From positions 4,650,001-4,714,000 of the forward strand of contig JAPNXP010000008.1 of the NCBI GenBank assembly GCA_028753945.1: a stretch of 64,000 nucleotides of DNA. The letters are read 5' to 3'. The position numbers and the translations under genes were made by a program. The notes beneath the pieces are model-generated. The model was not told the origin of the DNA. It made no database searches and worked only from the letters and a program-made list of their open reading frames with translations. The stretch is from Hexactinellida sp. DTS-2022 (lineage: Eukaryota; Porifera; Hexactinellida). Each line of letters opens with the position of its first letter. Positions within the stretch are counted from its first letter, which is position 1. This document shows positions 22,101-37,100 of the stretch, one piece after another.

Positions 22101-25100
22101 GAGGTGGCTCTATTAAGCGGAGTCGACTGTAAGTTAATTTTCTAAATTTTGAATTTTAGGCTAAAATGTAATTTCGTCCTATAAATCCTGTGAAATTTTG
22201 ACCCCATTAAGTGGAGAAATCAATTAATCGGTGGCTCTATTAATCGGAGTATATACTGTCCTTAGAAGACTTCGGGTTTCAGCACACTCTGTGGGTGTAC
22301 AGCGGGAGGCGGGGGGTACACGGTTGGGTGTGCGACTCCGCTGCCAGAGACCTGACGGACGAAGCCAGAGCAGCCATCGTAGGGTACCTAACCGTAACAG
22401 AGGTAATGTGTATATGGCAATAGTTATGTGTACCAGAGTGGACCATGGGTCAACATTGGTGACCCATGACCCATCTGACCCATTGACCCATTGACCCATG
22501 ACCCATCGCAAAATTTTAAATATCTATATTATATACTGTAACATTAACAGAATAACAGTATAAATTACCTTTAGTATTTCAATGCACATCAATGTTATAT
22601 TAATGATGATGAATTGATGATGATGAGTGATTCGTATTTTAACTGAAGAATACATTGAAATTCCAAATGGGTCATGGGTCATGGGACACAGAGCCGTGAC
22701 CCATGACCCATCTGACCCATCGATTTAGGTGACCCATCTGACCCATGACCATGGGCGCCGAAACTCTCAAACGCTAGGGGGGGTGTGACGTAATATTCAA
22801 ATGTGAAAGTTCAAAAAACAATGCTTATGGGGATAAAATCAATGTTTGATGGGCATAATTGTAAAGATATATACATCATCCACTGATATTTATACAAACT
22901 CGTTATGGAATCAAGAATTTTCCATTTTTTTCCCCTGAATTCTCCTCGGCCAGGGGGGGTGACACCCTCCCTGACCCCCCCCCTTTCGGCGCCTATGCCC
23001 ATGACCCATGGTCCACTCTGATGTGTACAAACACTTGTATTACAAAACTCTTATATTAAATGGCATTAGTTTATGTACAAACACTAATATTACAAAACGC
23101 TTATATTAAATGGCATTAGTTTATGTACAAACGTTGATTCTAACAAATATATATTATGAAGCGGATATATATGGTTTTCCCAACCTGGGTCCAGGAATTG
23201 AAATTTAAATAATTTATGTGATTTTTTCGAGAAATATAATCATTGATTTGAAAAGCTATTCAATTGGATATTACATCGAAATAAGGAATCCACAAAATCT
23301 CTAAATTTGTATTATGGGCAATGGGAGTCCACAGAATGTTTAGTATTTGCTATAGGGGGTCACGGTTGAAAAAGATATTATTAACAGAATAGTTACATTT
23401 AGAATCCATGCAAATTCCTAAATTTTTAAAACAATAGATTTGGATTGCAATTATTGTAAGGTTTTACAATATTTTCATTCCTTTATAAATTAAAATCCAT
23501 TTTTGGAAAACTCGAGTTACCAAAACTATTCACCATAAAACCAAATGTTACATTTGACCAATTACTATTATTATATCCAAGGTTATAATTGTATGGACCA
23601 CATTCTATAGAGCTTCAAGAGAAAATACTTATGGAGCAAATTTTACCCTTTATTTATGTTAAAATTTATTTATCAGCATGTTTTCAAAATTATAAAATCC
23701 TTATATTTTCCTTGTATTCCCTTGTTTAAATGACAAAATTAATTCTATTTAATATCCATTGTTAATAGATTAAAATTCCTTATATACTTTTATAGAAAAT
23801 CCTGAAGGACTATAAGAGTATTTCAGCCAATCAATTTTGTGATTATGAAAGTTCCCAGAATTTGTTACTAAAACACAAATTAATTTCTTTCATATCTGAT
23901 TAGCTATTTTGCAACAATCATTCATTTATTCTGTGCATCTATAGTAAACTTACTATGTCAACAAATTTATTGTTTGGAACGGTCGATTACCATTTCATAT
24001 CCTGTTATTAATTAATACACGATATATTTCAACCGAATTAATAGCAACATAATTATATTATGCCTTATTTTAGGAAGTATATATTATTGGGATTAAAATG
24101 ATAACGGCATACCGAAATTAAATTACTACTAATTGGAATTAGAACTGAAAATTATGGGTGAAAATATATATTTTCCGAACAACGAAAATCTACGGAAACA
24201 ACACATACATTTTCTGCAAATATTTGTTGATTTTAATTTGAAATTTGTTATCAATATTATTCCAAAAATCGTTCATAAAACATCCTTACTTCCATAAATT
24301 AAGAATTAAAACAGTGTAACATATGAAATATTCATTAAATCATCTAAACTATTAGCAAAACATGTGTTTATTTGATGCCATAATTTAAATTCCAATCATT
24401 ACACCCCGTTTCTATGTCACTAAAATGCTGTAAAATCCAATTCTCTTTATTTAATACAAACCTAGCACCAAAATGTACATTGCACAAAAACAACTTTCCT
24501 ATTAATTCGTCGTGAAATTCAGATTACAATAAATAGTGCTATTTGTATTACTTAGAAACATTTGATTAATCCTTGTTATCAGGATGCAAGTTTATATTAA
24601 TTGTATTTAATTCATTTAATACTACCTCTCTATTTCAATTGATATATCTAGTCTGTCTGTTAGAGTGAGTATAACATTGATACACTGTTTATAGTACCTA
24701 GACTTAATTGATACCAAAATACTATAGCTATGCTATAGAGATTGATATTCAGTGCAACCTAAATTAACCGACTTTTCATGGTTAGTCCCAATGTTATTCC
24801 ATAAATTAGTTTAGTCGTAATTATCCGAAAATGTTTGCAGTTCCTAAAGTGTTCGGATAATCCAGGTTGCACTTTATACCAAAATAGAATAATAATTTTA
24901 AAAACTCGTAATAAAGGATCAATTCTGTCTTGATATAATTTCGTATAAATTATTGTGACACACTTCATTATACTTAAAATAACTGGCACGCATTAATTTG
25001 CTAAATTTATGACCTAGTAATGTATAATAATAATGACATTGAGAAATGGAGTTTTGGGATTTACCCTCGAATTTATTGGTTGAAAGTTTTGTCACCTTTT

Positions 25101-28100
25101 GGGAGGGAAGATGTTTATATTTTCTTAGATATTAGAACTTGTTTCTAGATACAGTATTCCTATCCCCCTGCCAAATTTAAAGTTGTAGCTCTTACCAGTT
25201 CCTCAATCAATTCCGAACAAACAAACAACAAAATCATTGATTTAATAAAAAGACAATATTGTCTGCAAATCACATTATTTCGTAAGAAAATCCTGTAAAA
25301 ATAATAATGGATTTCCTGTAAAATTTGATTGGATTTGAATAATGGATTAGATTAACTACTTTTGTAGCCAAATTATAAAACTCAAATAAAATCTGAAGTA
25401 TACTGGATTACCCATAAAACTTGTTTATTAATTAGCAACTAACTTCATTATTATCGTACAAAATCAATTTACAAACAGGATGTTTAGTTTACATGTGCAG
25501 AATATAAATAACAATTAGAAATATTATGTTGCTATTGTTTTGCCAACAATTTGGTAACTCAATATTTAAAAAAATGTTATTCCTTTAAATTACCAAAATC
25601 GCCGTTTTTTTATTATTTTTGATTACTTAGTAGAATTCAAATACTTGTTATCAATTCGAATTGATTTTTTGATGGAAGGTCAATGTTTAACTTTAATTTC
25701 TAAGGAATTTCAGCTGAAAATTAATAAATTTGCTATCCTAACAAACATAATTTCATTAAATATAATTTTCTCTCACATTCTATTTTATTAAACGATGTGC
25801 TTTGGCAACTAAATAACGTAGTGACCCTTTAGTAAATTGCTATATACTTGCCTTCAATAAATATCTATGGTTGTTAAAATTAACACATCAATTAATTAAT
25901 AATCATATCTAATAACAAACTTGATAATATTTAATAAAAAACCAAATCGTTTATATTTTATTACAAAAAAGAGTTAATCATGATACGAATAATTGATAAC
26001 ATCAGGACTCATATGAATGTCAAAAATGCATATTTTGACTTACTTTAACTAAGTTTGCTTATAACAAAATGGATATTTCCCCCCAGAGCTCTAAATGCAT
26101 TAATTATTATCCGCTTATAACGAATATCCGGATATAACGAAGGGATTTACAGGTCCCAAGCACTTCGTTATAACGAGAGTTCACTGTATTTAATTAAGCA
26201 GATTTATGTGATAAATTTCTTATTTTAGGGAGGCGAGAAAATGGCTAAAAAAGTTATTTTGAAGAATTCAAATTTTCCAGCTTTAAGGTAAGATTTTGAT
26301 AGTTCCATTCTATTTTTATAGTTCCATAAACAAGCCTTCCTAATGTTACATTTGTAAACAGTTTTAAGTCTATTTAATTATCGATAACTTAGCTAGAAAA
26401 CCTTATCTCATTAATATTATGTACAATCATATTTGGTAATTTAATAACCTTTCTCAAATGTTTATGCATAATTTGCAAATACTATACAGCCAGTATTCTT
26501 ATTAACATTACTATAGAACATAATATAATCAGTTGCTTATCGATATATTATGTGAGTCATTTTGTAAACATACAATCATTATGTCAATTAGCATATATTT
26601 CGCATAATTATTATGAAACAGCTAACCAACATTATTTATAATTAAATCAATTGAATTATTCATAATTTACTCTTTTCTCTTCCAGTTATCACATTGTTAC
26701 TTTTAAATATTATATTTGCCTTATATTAGTGTCCTCGTTAATCGGTTATAAGCACATCGTCGGGAACTGCACTTAATGTGCTTATAACCGGCATGTTCTT
26801 ATAACCGACATAAATTATACAGGGTATATGGCAACCGTTTTCCAACATAGTGTTCTTATAACCGGTGTGCTTATATCCAACATCTACTGTATTTGATAAG
26901 TACGGTAATTAATTAATTAATTAATAACCTTTCCCATTATGGCCCATTCGTATTTTAGTTCCTTAAGTTATAAAAGTGAAATAAGTACCAAAAATTTCTA
27001 CTTCCAATAATTGTTATTATTTATATGTTTTGATGTTAAGCGCATACTCAGATGGCCAATGAATTTCCAGAGGAACCCAGGGCGCTTAATTACGGAGCAT
27101 ACCAAAGCAACATAGCCGTTGCGAAGGAAGGTTCAAGTCCAGGTGACCTCAAACTTGCAAGAGGATTGGTTGTTGACGTGACCAACCAAAACTCGATTAT
27201 AGCAGATAGCTGTAATGCTCGTATACAAATATTTACCCATGAGGGAATTTTAATTTCAGTTTTTGGTCAGTGCATTTTGAAGTTACCTTGGGGTGTTAGT
27301 GTAAATAAAACGTATTTATTCGTCACAGACGTACAACTACACACGGTGTTTAGATTCAGGAAATCGGATTTAACTTTAATAACTGCCGCGGGGAAAAAAG
27401 GTGATTTGGAAGAAGAATTTAATTTTCCTGGGCAACCTGGGATTTCGCATAACGGTTTATTGTATGTTCCAGACAGATACAATAATAGGATACAGGTTTT
27501 AAGCCCTGAATTTCGCTTTATTAAGCCTATAAAATATGAAACTTTAATACAGCCAGTTGATGTAAAGGTAACCTTAAGTATTATTTACATACTTTGTAAT
27601 CCAGAAAAACCTTGTGTGCATATATTCAAGCTGAAAGATGAAAATATAAAAACTATCGAAATTCATACTGAAATCCAGAAGGCTTTTTTCTTCTGTATAG
27701 ACCAATTTAGAAATTTTGTTGTAAGCGATTACAAAGCCGGCATTTTAAAGGTGTTAAAAGAGTCGAAAGTTATTTTTAGAATAGCAGAAGGTAAAATTAA
27801 GGAAGGTGGGGAAGGACTGTTGGTTTGTCCGTCCGGAATTTGTTTTTCCGGCGGTAGAATTGTTAGTGTTTCTCACAACACAAAATTCGGACTTCAAGTG
27901 TTCGCACCTCCACCATTGCCACTGAGATTTATGGAAGATTAACTTTGTATTAATAGGCATATGTGTATTTATCAATTTAACTATTTGGACAGTATTTGTG
28001 ATAACTTATATAATTATAACAATTATATAAGAATATTAATAATCAAATATTTTATTTTATGATAATCAAATATTTTATTTTATTAAGGTAAGTATTCAAT

Positions 28101-31100
28101 AAACTCTCGTTAGTATGAATAACAAGAGACCGTCAATTTTTACCTTCCCGAAATTCGTATTAACAGGTGTAGATAAGTTTTAAAAGGCTTTAAAGAGAAC
28201 AATGTTCTATTAATACAGTTCCGATAAATAAAGCATTTGTATAGACTAGGGGAATTAAACCTTATCCGATATTTGCCTAATCCGTGTTCTTATATTATTA
28301 ACCATAACTTAGCATTAACCGTGCTCGTATACTCTATATGCTTTCGCAAAGCAAAAATAGCCTCAAATCAATCAAATCATGCTGAAATAAATTAGCAATC
28401 AAAAGATATATTTCCAAATCATTAATTTGCTTACATCAGTTTATTGAGTTATACTGATTTGGATACTAATTTTGGACATTTTTCATTTCCCAGATAATTA
28501 CACTAGTCAGTGTAAAGATGCAATTGTACATAGCAGGACATAAGTAAATATCAACATGGATATGGAACTGTGCGTATATGTTAGTTCCGATTACGTTGGT
28601 AGGGACAAATCAAGGAATTATCCAGGAGCGCGAGATGCTGCTTTTGGAGCATGATTATTGGAAAATTTGAATTTATGAGCGCGAAAATTTGAATCTTCTC
28701 CTATACCGTAAGATTAATTTGTGATTTAGGCTTATGAAATTGGATCTTTTCAATCTTTTCAATACAAATGACATCGGTAATACGAATTCCGGATAAGGCG
28801 AACGCATTTTTACGGTCCCCTGGTGTTCGTACTAACGAGGTTATACTGTAGTTGTGATTGTTTGTTATGTTTATCGGCAAAATACGGTATTATATTTAGA
28901 ATAAAGTATCATATGATTTATTATATTTACAGCTTTAATCATAAATTTCTTATTATATTTTATAGTGCGTTTCATATTTCGCTTTATACAGATGGAATCA
29001 TGAAAATAATATCTAAAAGTAATTTTTTAATTAATTAACATCCAAATTATTCTTGTTTTACGCAAAAGTTTTATAAAATTCGTCTACATTACTAGAACTG
29101 TAATTATTTGCTAGAAAAATAAAATCATGTACAAATGATGTGTAAATACAATGTTGTAAAATTTTGTCTTTATAAGAACATTTTGAATTTCGATTTTTGT
29201 TGAAGAAAAATCATTTTTTTACGAGATAATTGCAGAAAATTTGAAAAATGTTACATACAGGAAATCGTATGATTATAAGTCTGCTTGATTCAATATTCTT
29301 GAAAATACTTCTATGTCAATGCAAATGTTATCGGAACTATTTTAATGAAATCAGCAACTAAATAGTGCTAATACCCAGTAAATATATAAACTCATTATTT
29401 TCATAAAAAAGTTGAAATTTATATTTAGCGACATATTAAATTCTAAATATAGAGAGTAATTAAATTAAATACAGTAGAACTTCGTTTATAGGAACACCAG
29501 GGGACCGTAACATGTGTTCGCCTTACCCGGAATTCGTATTAATTAACCGTGTACGTACTAACAAGGTTCTACTGTACCTTATTTTAATTTCAATCATCCA
29601 CCCAACATTTTAATAAAATTGCTCTATGTATTTTAAGACGTGGCATTTGTCCAAACGTTTTCAAGTTATCTTGTGATTAGCAAGTCTAGCACTTTTGATA
29701 ACAAAGTTTGTGACATAGAAACTAGTACATTATAATCTCGAAGTTCATTTTCTAAATTAGTTATTATGAACTAACACTTTGTTAATACGCGCCTAGAAGT
29801 TTGCTCTTTCAATTCAAAATATTTTGTCGCTTGAAATCAAAACCGGCTACCAATCATAAGTTAATAGGCACATTAATTAACGCGCCATATTTGTATCTAA
29901 TTATAAAACACCTGCTAGTTAATAATAAGCTGTAGTCAATTTAACAGCGTACTCGCTTATAATTCGGTGTTTTAATACCACTTTTGAACTCGGTTATAAC
30001 TTACCTGGGTTAGTACGTACTTATTTATTAAACCAAATTATAAAGCAGTATGTATTTCTATGTAGGGTACACTCGGATAATACAGTGTAACCTCGTTAGT
30101 ACGAACACCAGGGGACCGTCAAAATGTGTTCGCCTTATCCGGAATTCGTGTTAATCAATATAATTTGTACGAAAGGCTTTGAAGGGGACTGAAATAGTGT
30201 TCGTATTAACCGGAATTTCGTATTAATTAAGCGTGTTCATTCTACTGTACGTACTTATACCATTCCCGGGGGGGTACGTTATGACGTGTGTATTATACAG
30301 CCATTTGTAAATACGCTCCTAATCCTGGTCTGATCCAAATTTAATACACCTAAATCACAAATTATGTTACGGTATAGGAGAGGATTCAAATTTACGCGCT
30401 CCTAAATTCAAATTCTACAAAAATCATGCTCCAAAAGGAGTGTCTCGCACTCCTGTATAATTCCGGTTTTCTTTTCTAACTATCGGTTTATTCTAACTAT
30501 TATTACCGTAAAGAAATGGTTATAACCGGTATATACTGCTTATATTTGGTATGCATATTAGGCGCGCTCACCACATAGTGAATACGTACTGGGGGACTCT
30601 GTTAGAATCCCAGCAGCTCCTGGATACTAAGCGGGAATGGCAGAAAATACTAGCGCTTGTACCCAACGAGAGTAAGTTAAATATTTATAATATTAAAACT
30701 CAATTGTTGTTTGTTTGTTTGTTTGTGTGTTTGTTTGTTTGTTTGTTTGTTTGTTTGTGTGTTTTGTTTGTTTGTTTGTTTGTTTGTTTGTTTGTTTGTT
30801 TGTTTGTTTTGTTTGTTTGTTTGTTTGTTTGTTTGTTTGTTTGTTTGTTTATTTGTTTGTTTGTTTGTTTGTTTGTCCAGATTGTATTAAATATCGGATA
30901 TAAAAACATCGTCGGAAACTGCATATAGTGTTCTTATAACCGGCATAAATTATATAGGGTATATGGCAACAGTTTTCCAATATAATGTTCTTATAACCGG
31001 TGTTCTTATATCCGGTATCTACTGTATGTTAATTCCTATTGAAACTATTAATTTACAGATAATAACAGGTCAAGATATACGTATGTAATATGTACAGTAG

Positions 31101-34100
31101 ACTCTGTTAATCAGGGGATCACCAGGGGACCGTTGAAATATGTTCGTATTATCCGGAATTCGTATTAACCGGAGTCACTTGCATTTGTATAGGCTAGGGG
31201 AATTAAACCTTGTACTCCTTAACCGATATTTCGCCTTATCCGTGTTCCTATTAACAGAGTCTACTGTAGTAATTAAAGTTCTTAGCAAATAATATCATTA
31301 TGATTAAGTAGAATGCAATTAACCATAATTTAATAATCACTTTATATTTCCTCTAAATTTGCTTGATATAATACATTGTAATTTCCTGTTAAAGTTACTA
31401 GTAATTTCTGAAATATCATGTTTGAATGGTTTGACAATAAACTTTAATTGTTTACTTATTAGGGACACGGGTGTATTTATCAGAAATTTGGAGTAAACAA
31501 GGAGATAAACAAAATAGTTCTATTGAAAGATGGTACGAGTTGGAAAATCAGTTGAAAGACAATTACAAACCGAGTAGCTTCAAAACTCCCGAAGTAAGCA
31601 CTAAATTAAATTATATAGAGTTTTATAGAAAAATTAACATTAATAAATTATTGCTCGCTTAGCCTTTACACTAAATTAAATTCTGTTAATAGGAACACGG
31701 ATAAGGGAAATATCTGTTAAGGAGTACAAGGTTAATTCCCCTAGCCTATACAAATGCATGCAAGTGACTCCGGTTAATACGAATTCCGGATAATACGAAC
31801 ATATTAAGACGGTCCCCCTCAGGCTTTCATCCAGACAAAAATTTCTGCGCGCCTAGATTTAGTTTGAGCTCGTTCATTTTTCATTTTGTACGCCTAGTTT
31901 GCACATTTTGTATTAAGTCTATGGGAGCATCTCTCGATATTGTACGCCTAGACACGATTTTTGTACGCCTAGATTAGAATCCATCCAAATTACGCTCCTT
32001 TAAGAGCGCCCAATACGCCTGGATAACACCCTGGTCCCCCTGGTGTTCCTATTGACAGAGTCTACTGTATATGGCACCAGTTATCATGATAGTAACATTT
32101 CTATTATAAAATCCTTTTGTCCTCGTTAGTACGAAGTACTACGAACACCAGGGGACAGTCAAAATGTGTACTCCTTATCCGGAATTCGTGTTAACCAATA
32201 TCATTTGTCTTGAAAAGGCTTTGATTGAGGACTGAAATAGTGTTCGTATTAACCAGAATTTCGTATTAATTAACCGTATTCGTACTACTGTATTTATAAC
32301 TGTTCACAATTGTTCTTATAGCAAGTGTTAATGGAGATTCAGTTCCAGTATTGTTACCCGAGACTTGATTCTAACGTCACAAAAGGAATTAACCATTTGT
32401 TAAAGAGTCCCTTCTGTATTCACCCAAAGTCTGGTAAATATAATTATTTGTTATTATAAATTATAAATTCGCCATTGACTATGCATTTTTCTCGGCCCAG
32501 TTAAACCTATAATAATTCGTTCTATAAACTGTATTTATATTTTTGCATTCAAATAGGTAGGGTCTGTGTACCTATAGATTATTCAAAAGTTATTAAATTC
32601 AATCCGGACAAAGTAGTAACAGTCAAGTGAGTATTTATTGTTGTTGTTTGTGTTTATGTTTGTTAGTTCCAAAGTATTATTTCAGATTACAGTAGAACCT
32701 CGTTAGTAGGAACACCAGGGGACCGTCAAATGCGTTCGCCTTATCCGGAATTCGTATTAACCAATATCATTTGTATTGAAAAGCCTTTGAAGGGGACTGA
32801 AATAGTGTTCGTATTATAACTTATAATTGCGTTTAATTAATCCAAATACATACAAGGGAATAAATTTATTAAATTTTTTTGGCATTTATAAACAAAAAAG
32901 AGCTTCAAATAATAACAAACCAAACACATAGTATTTACACAGCCAAACAAACAAACAACAAACAGACAAGAAAAGAAACAAACAAACAAACAACAAGCAA
33001 GAAAATAAACCATAAATAAACAAGCAAACAACAACAAACAACAACAAACAACAACAATAACAGACAACAACAACAAACAACAACAATAACAGACAACAAC
33101 AACAACAACAACAATAACAGACAACAACAGACAACAACAACAACTACCATGCAATAAACAACAACAATCTCTCTCCCTATTATAACCCTACCACATTACT
33201 GATTACTGGTTTCAGAGCACACGGTCTGTTTGTCCTCCCTTTTATCGAAAGCCCTCTGTCTCTCCATAATGTCAATAGCCGAGATATCAAGACACGCGTA
33301 TTGCAACTGAAACACATTAATTATCTGCTTTGTTACGAATATAGGAGCGTTTATAAGCGCCCCTATTTGACAGACGGATAATCCGAACAGGACTGGAGTT
33401 GTATAGAAATACATCAGATATAGAAACACGTAGAACAATTCGGCACACGCGCAAAATACGAATAGAACAATTCGATCTTTGTAGTATATCCTCAATAATG
33501 GGTTTGCTTCCGCTCTTATATTCTTATGGCTAGTACCCCCCTTGGTTAAAGTGGCATACATTTGTGCCCAGTGACTCGTGATATCAAGGGACACTAGCGA
33601 TTGAAATATAATCAGATAAGTAGGATAGAAGTTACACAGCATCATGATAAGACAGGTTGTACAACAACGATCTGTCAACATATCTAAAACCGCTCCGAAT
33701 TTTGTTCCTTGTCCGAATTTCCTTGCCGCTGCTCCATCAAACGCATCCAACAAACAACTCGTTAGGTATAGCAGCATAGCAACCAGAGGGTCGAATGGCA
33801 TGTAATAGAAAGATATGAGGGCTAGTATGATCCTTGCATACCCGATTATATTTGGTATGAAAAGGAAAATGTTTTCTGCAGAAGGAATTGGTTTGGATCT
33901 TTGTTGCATTTTGTGAATTTAGCAAAGTTTTGTAATACAAGTGTATAGTTAGATTCTATAGGGATATTTTGGTTATGTTATATTGACCTATTGGATTCAA
34001 CTCTGTTTTTGTTGGAGCAACCTTATATGTAGACGGTCTATAAAAGCCCATACAAATAAGCTAAAAATTTGTATACCGTCTATAAATTATGTAGACCAAA

Positions 34101-37100
34101 AGCCCTGGCGTCTATGGGTAATACTAATGTATATGTAAGAAAACCTGGTCTAGAAATAGACGGTCTACATATAAGTTATTTCTTTTTGTTGGTAGAATAT
34201 TGCCTTCAAAGCCGTTAAATTGGTAAATACATACAGTATACTTTATGGTTTCAACTATTCACTCATGTGACAAACAATAAGGATAATAATGTACAATTTA
34301 AGTCTTGTGTTCGATCTAAAAACCGAACTATTCTCTCGATTTGAACTGATTAGGAACTTAAAATGGAACTTAATATATCTAATATATCTTGTCGAAAATA
34401 TAAACTTAGTCGTGTCTACATCATTATATGGAATGGCATAGAACTGATACTAACCTATCTACAAGGATAATACAAATCTAATTATAATATTGGTCAATTC
34501 TTCAGACAAGTTTAATATGAAATATTAATATTAATATTTCAGACAGAATTTTCTAAATGCAAGTTAAAAACGAATCGAATTCAAGTTATTTCTATTTACA
34601 GAATTTTTCTCTTTAGTTTCAGTCTACTTTTCTATAGTTCTACTTTAGAATACTTTCAAGTACAGTAGAGCTGAGTTAGTGCGAACACGGTTATACGAAC
34701 ACATTTTGACGGCCAAAGCCTTTTCAATACAAAAGATATTGGTAAATATGAATTCCGGATAAGACGAACAAACAGTTCCACAAATTAGGGCCCTACAATG
34801 GCTATTCAATGGGTATTACTCCGGATAAAGCGAATACATTTTGACGGTCAAAGCCTTTTCAATACAAATGATATTGGTAAATACGAACTCCGGATAAAGA
34901 GAACATATTTTACCGTCCCCTGGTGTTTCTACTAACGAGGTTCTACTGTACTATACAGTAGAACCTCGTTAGTACGAACACCAACGGACGGTAAAAATGT
35001 GTTCTCTTTATCCGGAGTTCGTATTAACCGGAGTAATACCCATTTAATAGCCATTATAGGGACCTGATTTTGTGGAACTGTTTGTTCGTCTTATCCGGAA
35101 ATTCGTATTAACCGTGTTCGTACTAACGAGGTTCTACTGTATATAGCAAGGAGGCTGACAATTATGACCACTGCCCTGTCCCAAACAAAATACTATTTAT
35201 TATAACTGGCAAATTTGCCTTATCTAGTTTACGTAAGATCTTACAGTAAGTACAGTATTAATAAATAATAATTCTTATAAGAATAACCTGACTGTATTTC
35301 TATTTAGATTCAACGGAATATATTTATAGAATACATTTACTTTTATAAAATTTGAATTGACGTTTGTGTAATAATCGTTAAATTCTACTTCCTATAAGGT
35401 ACGTATTTTAAATTATTATTTTTATGATTAGTTGAATTATTTCGCACCTTGTGAGATAAAGAGTTTAATCACAATTTCGATAAACCGGACTATTTTTAGA
35501 CATATTTGGTTATTTAGTTATTTAGTTTTCTTAGAAATGAATACGTTCGAGCGATTAATTAAGTCAAAATAAATTGCAATTTAAGTTTGTCGTTTCCTGC
35601 TATTCTAAACAAATATGCAATAGAACCTCGTTAGTACGAACGCGGTTAATACGAACACGGTTAATACGAACACTATTATAGTCCCCTTCAAAGCCTTTTC
35701 AATACAAATGATATCGGTTAATACGAATTCCGGATAAGACGAACACATTTTGACGGTCCCCTGGTGTTCCTACTAACGAGGTTCTACTGTATAAAGCAAG
35801 CTATTTATTCGCTATCTTTCGAATCCCTATACCTAAAGGATATTTTATGGAAACTTAATTTGTTTAACTTGTTTTTGTTTTGTTTATTTACTAATACAGT
35901 CAGGTCTGCTTATTGTGAACAGTTTTCGCTGCTTAAAATGAAATTTTTATTTATTGTGAAAAAGCCCTATGGTCCCAATTTAACAACTTACATAGGGTTT
36001 GTATTAAGTTGAGTTCGCTTATTATAAAGTCTCTATTATGAACACAATTTTTGGTCCCTTGAATGTTCATAATAAGAACCTGACTGTATTATATTCTAAA
36101 TTTTGCAACCTTATTTGTATACTATGATGTATATCTTTAATAAATCTATCTAATAAGATCAAAATAGTTTGAAGGGCTGAAATGTTTTTTCTATTAACTG
36201 GAATTCGTATTTCCCGTGTCGGTATAAACAAGAGTCTGTTATAAATAAATTAACATATACATGTTATATTAATTAATTATTGTCTATGATGATTACTACA
36301 ATGACTCTTGCAAATATACACAAACGAATGTTTAATGGATTAACCACTGTTATATTTTGTTATGATAACATTCAAGATATTTAGTACTCATTAATTCTCG
36401 AAAATAATTATCAACCATTTTTGGTATACGTGTTATTATAGTAAGTGCGTTAATTAATAATTCAAACCGAACAATTTATTTATTCATTTTAGTGGCTAAA
36501 TTAATGAATTTAATTAACCTTTAAATATTGTTTGCTAATTATTCAAATTGTTATGGTTGATTTTGTTGAACTGAAATATGATATCTAAAATGCTCCTAAT
36601 AAACGGACTTAATTCGGACTGAAAATTTGAATAATTGTATACAATATAATCTTCTTAGCAGAAAACGGTTAATTACAAATTCAGGTGTAAAATTATTGTT
36701 TTAATGACACCTGTAATATTAATTTATGATATATTTAGACGATCCCCTGGTGTTCTTATTAACGAGTGGAAACAGTATCACAATTTTATATAAGATAAAG
36801 TAAATTAAAGTATATTTTATAAGTGAACTTATAATTAAACAATTAAACTTAAATAAACTCTTAAAAATAATAAATAATAAAAAGACCCCAAATTTGCTCC
36901 AAAATAAAGTGCGTTTTAACCAATCAAAGTTTTATTTGATTATACAGTACAACATAAGGTAGCTTTTGATTGGCCAAGTGATTGGCAAAGTCATATCAAA
37001 ATCTGTTGAATTACGCAACCAAAGTCCAGACGAACTCCCCACATATTTATATTATTCAGAAATATTATATTTTACGTAATAGCGTTCCATAGTCAAATTT

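Noticed and set aside
27130-27150. tRNA-like T-arm (GGTTCAAGTCC)
   Set aside because: It lies within the NHL coding frame and has no matching acceptor or anticodon arms.
30704-30877. (GTTT)n as a telomere-like or centromeric repeat
   Set aside because: Similar short GTTT runs occur throughout the window next to genes; it is an ordinary microsatellite.
30551-30928. Cys/Phe/Val/Leu-rich frame
   Set aside because: It begins in real PRIM1 exon 7 but continues through the intron donor into a GTTT repeat.
32837-33154. Val/Cys/Leu-rich frames on the minus strand
   Set aside because: Translation of a CAA/CAAA repeat 3' of CDIPT.
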